Source: Yes71-27 sp040758635
GTDB lineage: Bacteria; Bacillota; Desulfotomaculia; Desulfotomaculales; Ammonificaceae
NCBI GenBank assembly: GCA_040758635.1
Contig: JBFLVI010000005.1
Location: 30,168-94,167, forward strand
Length of the DNA stretch: 64,000 nucleotides
Direction: 5' to 3'
In this document: in pieces, positions 58,415 through 64,000 of the stretch
Position numbering within the stretch: position 1 is the stretch's first letter
How the letters are laid out: the number at the start of each line of letters is the position of its first letter
Made by a program: the position numbers and the translations under genes
Notes under the pieces: model-generated
Told to the model about the DNA's origin: nothing
The model's input: only the letters and a program-made list of their open reading frames with translations
Databases searched by the model: none

Positions 58415-58898
58415 CCAGGTGCATAAGAAGCGCAATGTCTTAGAACATCTGCCTAAGAACAAGCAGGCCCGGGTCAAACGGCGGCTTAACGCCGCGTGGC
58501 GCGAGAATAACCCCACTAAGGCAAAGCAGAAACTCCTGTGCCTGGTGGAGGAACTGGAGAAGGACTATCCGGGGGCAGCAGCCAGCCTCCGGGAGGGTCT
58601 GGAGGAAACCCTCACGGTTCAGCGTCTGCGATTACCTGGACTTCTTCAAAGGAGCCTTTCCTCTACCAACATTGTGGAGTCAGCCTTAGATGGGGTACGG
58701 CAAACCGCGCGGAACGTGAAGCGGTGGTCGGGTGGTAAGCAGGTACTCCGGTGGGTAGCCGCCGGGCTTCTGGTGGCTGAAAGCCGGTTCCACCGCTTGG
58801 CCGGATATAGAGAGTTCCCCCTTTTACGAGTGGCTCTGCAAAGAGAAATGCTTCGGAGAAAGGATGGTGATATTTTACCTGCCTACGCTACAGCGTGA
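58415..58898 (+). pseudogene. IS256-type transposase, 3' part
   Basis: Continues the transposase from the CCAGG target: VHKKRNVLEHLPKNKQARVK, then RLPGLLQRSLSSTNIVESAL with the last catalytic Glu. QTARNVKRWSGGKQVLRWVAAGLL and a stop at 58898 close the family domain. Together with 55203-56010 it would make a protein of about 430 residues, the usual length. Confidence 0.9.
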
Positions 58899-58945
58899 AA
58901 AACAGAGAAAGGGGCTGTCACCGAAATTCTACGAAGGTAGGGACA

Positions 58946-59143
58946 AGCTCTAGTATGGGGTTCCTTTCCCCGTAGCACAGAGCCGGGTCCTTTGGGCATT
59001 GTAAAAATTCCCTCCCCGAAAAATTCTGAAATTACTCTTATGGACGCGCGGGTAATTAAAATATTGGCTAACTAGTCTCCAATCCCAACAAAAAAATAAG
59101 GGTGAAATCCGTAAAAACGCTTACAGCAACCGTTAAATTCGGC
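58946..59143. other. Short gap right of the IS256 element
   Basis: About 200 AT-richer bases between the IS end and the DUF499 stop codon. No gene, repeat or clear terminator seen. Confidence 0.35.
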
Positions 59144-61834
59144 TTACTTTTCTTCCCATTCCCTTATCTCCGCCCCCAGTTGTTGGAGCGTCTCCTTCAC
59201 CTTGCTATCCAGGGTGGTGCGGTCGAAGCCGGCTGCAGATTCTGCTTTGATCTCGATGATGATTTCGGGGTCGGAACCGGCCCCTTTTAACGGGCGGATG
59301 ACACCGGTGACGATATGGGAGAGTTTGTCCCAGGGAACGGCGGCTTTAATGGCTACCTGCGTGATCCGGTGGGGCACAGGAAACCCCAGTTGCTCTTCCT
59401 CGGTGGCTGAATCCGGACGGGTGCCGGGCTCCGGCTGTTCTCCCCCCGGCGGGTAAACCACCCCGCCGGAGACTATTCCGGTCGTTTCCCCACTCGCCGT
59501 TACTCCTGCTTCGGCCTTTTTCTTTGCCGCTGCTTTCTCCGGCCGCAGAACCAGAGCATCCAGCGGCAGGTCCGGAACAGCCTCGTCGAAGTATACGGTG
59601 GTACCTATCCGGACACCGAGAAGGCGGTTCTTGACCCCCTGTTTGACCGCTTCCACAAGCACGTCTTCGCTTTCCAGGCAGGGGAGCCCCGGCGTTTTCA
59701 AAAAAAGCTCGTAAATCTCCTGGACGCTTTTTTCTTCTTCCTCACCCCTGAAAGCGCGCTCCAAAATCAACTTGGGTGTAACCGAGGCCAGGATTCGTTC
59801 TTCGTTCTTGAGGCTCTCAAATATCCGGCCGGAAAGCGACTTTTCTCCCACGGTAGGCAGGCCGATGTCCCGCCAGATAACCGCTCCGTTCCCGTACCAA
59901 CCTACGTGCCGGTAAGCGGCAATCATCTGGAAGGGAAGGTCCTTTTCCGCCTGCTTCAGCTTTGTCTGGACCTCTTCCCGGGCGGATGCGGTAAGGGAAA
60001 GGCTCTTGTCCTGCGCTACCTCCTGAAGCGCTAAGAACCGCCGCAAAAACCTCTCCAATCCCGCGTATGCGCCCGGGTCAAAGGCGACGATAAACAGGGT
60101 ATTCCGGTAGATGCGAAAAGCGGCGCCGGCGTTATCCAGCAAATCCTTGGCGAGGTCCTGCGTCTCCTGCCTACCGTACCTCAGTTCCGGTCCCAGGAAG
60201 ACAATCTTGAGCCGTTTGCTGTCGGGGACATCGCCGGAACTCCGCGGCCAGAGATAAACATCACAGGGAGCGCCTTTCGCGATTTTGGACAGGTGCTCCT
60301 GGAGGGCCTCCAGGATCCGGTCGGCCTCAACCGCTTCCTCTTTGTCCACGATTACCCGGTTCAGGTTAGGCTGGTTTTTAAAGGAATACAAATGCTTTTC
60401 CCGGTGGAAATACCAGAGTGATTCTTCGAGTTTATTTACGGCATCCCCGACGATGGTGGAAGGAATTCCTTCCCGCAAAAGCGCCACTCTCAGCCAGGGC
60501 AGGGTCACGCCCCGGCGCTCCGCCCCGCTGAAGGAGTAAAGGAAAACGGCGGTGGCCAGGCCGCGGGCGATACCATACTTCTCGTATTCGCTGCCCATCT
60601 CTCGGTCGATCTGCACCGCTTTACCAGTGACGTCGGCGCTGATGATGCTGTCGTACTCGCCGCCGATGTGTTTGAGAAACTCCCGCCTGATCGGCGTACT
60701 CCCCAGATCAACAAGCGAAGACTGGATCAGCGGCGAGAAAGCCTTTTTCTCATAAAGATTACCTACTACCTGGGCCAAAAGCCGCAGAACGCCCCGCGTC
60801 CGCTGGAAGGTGGGAAACGACCCCCACCGCTCGTAAAGGACATCAATAAATTCCGGATGAAAGGGGTAAGCCCGCTCGATCTTTTCCCGGTAAGCCGCCT
60901 CCCGCACCTCGCCCGGAACATCGTTCCCCAGAGCCTGATAGAGCTTGAAATACTCCTCCGCTACCTGGCGATGGACTCCTGGATCGCCTAATTTCTCAAA
61001 GAGCCGTTTGCGGACGACCTCGTAAATCTCTATCCCCCGTACCGGGTCGTAAATGCTTTCCACCCGTCCCGACACTTTCTGCAACCGGGCGAAGGCCTTC
61101 TCCGCCTCTTCGTCGTAATGCTCGAGAACGCTTGCCGGTAGGGTCAGCACCAAAACGGAGTTTTGAGAAGCGGCTACGGTTTCCGAAAGCTCATGAAGAA
61201 ACTCCAAGGTCTGTCCCTGGGTAATCTTCTCTATCTTCTCTACCCGGTTGGCTTTGACAACATATGCAAGAAGTTCGTCAATCAGGATCAATGCAGGGCC
61301 GCTTCTGGTCAGAACCTCTTTGAGCCTGTCTTTTCCGGGTGATACCCGTTTCTCATCGTGTTCCTTGACCACGTCGTAGCAGCCAAGCTGGCTCGCGATC
61401 TCACCCCAGGGAGTCCTTCCTTTCACCGGATCGGCCGCCGTCCCCACAAAAGCCGCCACCCGCACCCCAGAGAATCCGGCGATACCCGCTGCCAGTTCCT
61501 TAACCTGATCTAAATGGTTGACTGCGGAAAACGACTTCACCAAATGATAAAGGCTTATGAGGGCGTGGGTCTTGCCGCCGCCGAATGGGGTCTGGAGCTG
61601 GATCACCGGGTCGCCGCGCCCGCTGATAAGGCGTTCCAGCACGTTGCGGGCGAGGTTTTTCAGTCCCGCGGTCAGGTACGTTTTGGCGAAAAAGAGGCGC
61701 GGGTCACGGTACTCCTCCGGCGCCGTCCCGCTCAACACGTCGCCTAAATCGGCGGCGAAGACCGCCTCACTGAAAGACTTTTCCCGGATGTCTTTGTGGG
61801 GCGTAACCACCTGCCACCAAGCCGGTAGAGTCAT
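59144..61834 (-). CDS. DUF499-family large ATPase
   Basis: An 896-residue protein starting MTLPAWWQVVTPHKDIREKS with EAVFAADLGDVLSGTAPEEY next. The Walker A motif is QLQTPFGGGKTHALISLYHL near 81-100 and the Walker B is ALILIDELLAYVVKAN near 182-197. This is the DUF499 family, AAA-type ATPases usually encoded beside DUF1156 DNA methylases in accessory islands. The C-terminal 250 residues contain a Pro/Gly linker and a small domain. ATG 61834 has GAGGTGAT before it. Substrate and role are unknown; a defence or DNA-modification role is inferred from neighbours. Confidence 0.85.
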   Translation of the reverse strand: MTLPAWWQVVTPHKDIREKSFSEAVFAADLGDVLSGTAPEEYRDPRLFFAKTYLTAGLKNLARNVLERLISGRGDPVIQLQTPFGGGKTHALISLYHLVKSFSAVNHLDQVKELAAGIAGFSGVRVAAFVGTAADPVKGRTPWGEIASQLGCYDVVKEHDEKRVSPGKDRLKEVLTRSGPALILIDELLAYVVKANRVEKIEKITQGQTLEFLHELSETVAASQNSVLVLTLPASVLEHYDEEAEKAFARLQKVSGRVESIYDPVRGIEIYEVVRKRLFEKLGDPGVHRQVAEEYFKLYQALGNDVPGEVREAAYREKIERAYPFHPEFIDVLYERWGSFPTFQRTRGVLRLLAQVVGNLYEKKAFSPLIQSSLVDLGSTPIRREFLKHIGGEYDSIISADVTGKAVQIDREMGSEYEKYGIARGLATAVFLYSFSGAERRGVTLPWLRVALLREGIPSTIVGDAVNKLEESLWYFHREKHLYSFKNQPNLNRVIVDKEEAVEADRILEALQEHLSKIAKGAPCDVYLWPRSSGDVPDSKRLKIVFLGPELRYGRQETQDLAKDLLDNAGAAFRIYRNTLFIVAFDPGAYAGLERFLRRFLALQEVAQDKSLSLTASAREEVQTKLKQAEKDLPFQMIAAYRHVGWYGNGAVIWRDIGLPTVGEKSLSGRIFESLKNEERILASVTPKLILERAFRGEEEEKSVQEIYELFLKTPGLPCLESEDVLVEAVKQGVKNRLLGVRIGTTVYFDEAVPDLPLDALVLRPEKAAAKKKAEAGVTASGETTGIVSGGVVYPPGGEQPEPGTRPDSATEEEQLGFPVPHRITQVAIKAAVPWDKLSHIVTGVIRPLKGAGSDPEIIIEIKAESAAGFDRTTLDSKVKETLQQLGAEIREWEEK

Positions 61835-61855
61835 TTCTATCACCTCGCTAATCAT

Positions 61856-63883
61856 TTAAAAGCCGAACGACTGTTGGCCGCTGCCGTTAACGGCCTTCTG
61901 GTAGCTCTCCCTGCCGTAGAGGAAGCCCTGGAGCATCTGTTTTTCCTTGTCTCCCTCGGGCAGGACATCCGAGATGGCCTGCGCCACCCGCCAGAAGGCG
62001 TTGTTCTGGAGATGCCCCGTTGCCTGTAAAAGTTCAGTGATTTTCTGGCGCTGGTTTTTCTCCCAGAGGAGCAGGCAGGCGTGGAGCACATCCACCATAG
62101 TTGCAAACCTTTCTTTTTCCAGGAACCTCTTATCCCGCTCCTTTGGCCCCAGGACGCTGATGTACTCCTTATCCTTTTTGATGAACCCGCTGTTCCAGTG
62201 CTGCTCAAGCTCGATGCCGCAAGCGGAAGCCAGCAAGCGCGCCTCGTCGAAGAGAACCCTGCTGTGGTTGTACGTCCAGCGCCAGAGGAGGTAAAACCGG
62301 GTCGCGGCCTCAATCCCGCCGAGGCTTCCGTCCTTTAGGATTTTGGCCAGGGCGTATTCGCTGACTGTTTTACGAATTAGTTCCAACAGGTCTTTGGCCG
62401 AAACTTGCTCACCGGCGTAAGTTTCCACCCTTTCGTACCGGCCGAAGACCTCTAAAGCGGGACCGATGGCGGCGATGAAGAAGTCGCTGCCGCCGATCCC
62501 CTCGTTCCAGAACTGGTCGAGCTTCTGGCGGATACGCTCCTCCAATTCTGGTTTAATTTCGTTGAAGTAAGCGGTCTCTTTCTTGCTTCGCTTGCGGCAG
62601 ACCATATAGATGGATGACGCCAGGGCCGCGGATTCCTTAGCCCGCAGGCGCGCCTTCATTTCGGTATGCAGCGGCCAGGAGGCGATAAGGTAGAGACCGG
62701 AGTCCAAGAGGGCGCCGATAATAGTCTCCCAAGCCGCGGTGGTCTTGTGGGCGAAGACGATGACCGCGATACCATCAGGTTTGAGCACCCGGCGGATTTC
62801 GGAAAAGGCTTTGGTGATCATCTCCTCAAAGAACTTCTTGCCGCCTTCAAACCCACCCTCGCCGTGGGAGTAAGCCACGATTTCTTCCGCCTTAGGGGTA
62901 AGAGGAGTGGCGAAAAGGTCGGGGTAAAGGTCTCCTATAGTCCGCTTGAGCCACACATAAAAGAAATCGGAGAGGTAAGAGTACGGCACGTTGTCGTAGT
63001 AGGGCGGGTCGGTGACCACGGCGTCAAAGTAGTTATCGGGGTAGGGCAGCGCGGTGGCGGACGCCTGAGTGACAGTGGCTGGGATTTGAGAAGTTTGACT
63101 TGCATGTTCAATCCACTTTTCATTTTTCTCACATGCAGTTGGCCAACCAGCAGCTTCGGGGTTGAATGGATTTGATTCAATATAATCCCAGCACATAGGT
63201 AATGCTTGTCTTCCGAATGTATGAACTACCCCTCTTCCTCCAGTAACGTTTAGAACACATAAAACCGAACCAAAATCCGCTAACCTATCCACCCCCAGCG
63301 CCAGATACGTCACCACCGCCCGGGCGTAATCCTCCTCGTACCCCTCCGCCAGCATTTTTTCATGCGCCTGCCGCACCTTCTCAGCAAAGGTGATCAGCGC
63401 TAACTTCTGGCGGGGGTTGAAGAGGTCGCCCCACTTCAGAATTCCATACCTTTGAACCCGAAAACCTAATGTATCCTTCGGCGGTAACTCTTCATCCGGC
63501 ACCGGGTCGAAGCCCCACTTATCCCAAAGCTCCTCCCGCTTCTGTTCCAGATATCGCTCGGCTTCCCGGAAAACCTCCATGTCCTTTTCCGTGGCCAGCC
63601 GGTAGGTCTTCCCCTGCCGGCCCGGGTGGTGCAGGACTACCGCCACCATTCGCTGGCCAGCTCGGCCTTCCTGAAACTGGTGCCGCACCTCTTTGTCGGA
63701 TAAGCCGCTGCCGCAGCAGGGGCAGATCACCCTCGCCCGGGCAACGGTTCCTTCCTCGGGATTAAAGTCAACAGCCGCGCCTTCCGCGACTTCAAACTCT
63801 ACCCTGTTGCCCCGCGGCACAATGCGCAGGGCCACCTCTTTGTTATCCTTCTTGGCCAGCCAGGTCTGGCGCATCAAACTCAA
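61856..63883 (-). CDS. DUF1156 DNA methylase, N-terminally truncated
   Basis: 675 residues matching the C-terminal two thirds of DUF1156 adenine-specific methylases. A CPCCGSGLSD zinc motif lies near 54-63, and the N6-adenine motif IV DPPYYDNVPYSYLSDFFYVW near 291-310. RRVLKPDGIAVIVFAHKTTA follows near 365. Normal family members begin with a WWARR block and a SAM-binding FxGxG motif before this point; both are absent, so catalysis is doubtful. It starts at TTG 63883 without a good SD and abuts the DUF499 gene, with which it should form an operon. Confidence 0.82.
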   Translation of the reverse strand: MSLMRQTWLAKKDNKEVALRIVPRGNRVEFEVAEGAAVDFNPEEGTVARARVICPCCGSGLSDKEVRHQFQEGRAGQRMVAVVLHHPGRQGKTYRLATEKDMEVFREAERYLEQKREELWDKWGFDPVPDEELPPKDTLGFRVQRYGILKWGDLFNPRQKLALITFAEKVRQAHEKMLAEGYEEDYARAVVTYLALGVDRLADFGSVLCVLNVTGGRGVVHTFGRQALPMCWDYIESNPFNPEAAGWPTACEKNEKWIEHASQTSQIPATVTQASATALPYPDNYFDAVVTDPPYYDNVPYSYLSDFFYVWLKRTIGDLYPDLFATPLTPKAEEIVAYSHGEGGFEGGKKFFEEMITKAFSEIRRVLKPDGIAVIVFAHKTTAAWETIIGALLDSGLYLIASWPLHTEMKARLRAKESAALASSIYMVCRKRSKKETAYFNEIKPELEERIRQKLDQFWNEGIGGSDFFIAAIGPALEVFGRYERVETYAGEQVSAKDLLELIRKTVSEYALAKILKDGSLGGIEAATRFYLLWRWTYNHSRVLFDEARLLASACGIELEQHWNSGFIKKDKEYISVLGPKERDKRFLEKERFATMVDVLHACLLLWEKNQRQKITELLQATGHLQNNAFWRVAQAISDVLPEGDKEKQMLQGFLYGRESYQKAVNGSGQQSFGF

Positions 63884-64000
63884 GTTTGACAGTTAAAAAT
63901 CACAAACCCAGTAATCATGGGCATTCTGCGCCCTGGGAAGGAAGTGTACCACCACACCCCTCCTTTGGGGTAGCATCCAGGTGTAGCACCTGGGGAGGTA
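63884..64000. other. Sequence that interrupts the methylase N-terminus
   Basis: The minus strand reads YTWMLPQRRGVVVHFLPRAQ, then NAHDYWVCDF and a stop at 63893, unrelated to DUF1156. It contains a perfect palindrome CCAGGTG-TAG-CACCTGG (63977-63993) and CCCCTCCTTTGGGG nearby. This is probably the edge of an inserted element or a deletion joint. Confidence 0.4.

Larger units (their letters stand above)
55107..58945 (+). mobile_element. IS256-family element split by an IS21-family element
   Basis: Imperfect terminal repeats: left TGTCCCGAATTTCGTAGAA (from 55107), right TTCTACGAAGGTAGGGACA (to 58945). Between them lie the two halves of an IS256-type (Mutator) transposase and a complete IS21 insertion. 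Without the IS21 and its target duplication the element would be about 1.43 kb, normal for IS256. I found no clear flanking target duplication. Confidence 0.8.

Overview
The window looks like the chromosome of a moderately GC-rich, spore-forming member of the Clostridia, of the Peptococcaceae / Thermoanaerobacterales type (Desulfotomaculum-, Pelotomaculum- or Ammonifex-like). Evidence: a T-box leader on the ilv operon, a Spo0E-type phosphatase, CotF-like coat proteins, DUF1657 and DUF5320 proteins, the Amj lipid II flippase, NifX/MinD-ferredoxin genes, frequent TTG/GTG starts and strong Shine-Dalgarno (SD) sequences. The genus is an inference.

Layout. (1) 1-9.7 kb, minus strand: promoter, Ile-type T-box, then ilvE-ilvD-ilvB-ilvN-ilvC-ilvB-leuA, a branched-chain amino acid operon with two complete acetolactate synthase large subunits. 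(2) 10-17.4 kb: small membrane proteins, recA, ligA, amj, pcrA. (3) 17.6-21.1 kb: DUF5320 and DUF1657 on the plus strand, facing a minus-strand operon of two NifX-like proteins and two MinD-type ATPases carrying ferredoxin domains. An identical 11-bp motif lies at both promoters. (4) 21.3-27.3 kb: hisD-C-B-H-A-F-IE without hisG. (5) 27.5-35.8 kb: purE-B-C-F-M-H-D without purSQL or a purN in the usual place. (6) 35.8-39.7 kb: fabI, a PfkB kinase, a HAD protein resembling archaeal EhaR, and a PurN-like formyltransferase.

(7) 39.7-47.6 kb: a gene-poor stretch with repeat tracts, a possible rod-shaped RNA and two copies (one broken) of a structured element resembling HEARO / IscB omega RNA. These lie among an exported DJ-1 protein, a FliK-like/FlhB-C pair, RNase HI, a damaged ferritin-like gene, a NifU domain, a four-LysM protein, Spo0E, coat proteins and a stalk-domain protein with a frameshifting tandem duplication. 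(8) 47.76 kb to the right edge: an accessory island. It opens with the 3' half of a tRNA-Thr(CGU) gene (an att scar) and a possible integrase tail. It then carries an excisionase-like protein, a primase/helicase, an iteron-like cluster, small unknown genes, an IS256 element split by an IS21 element, and a DUF499 ATPase next to a DUF1156 DNA methylase that has lost its N-terminus at the window edge.

A second pattern runs through the chromosomal half. Gaps between and inside operons hold imperfect repeats of the words TCAGAAG / CTTCTGA, often around a small palindromic core built on GAATTCGC. I do not recognise this repeat family.
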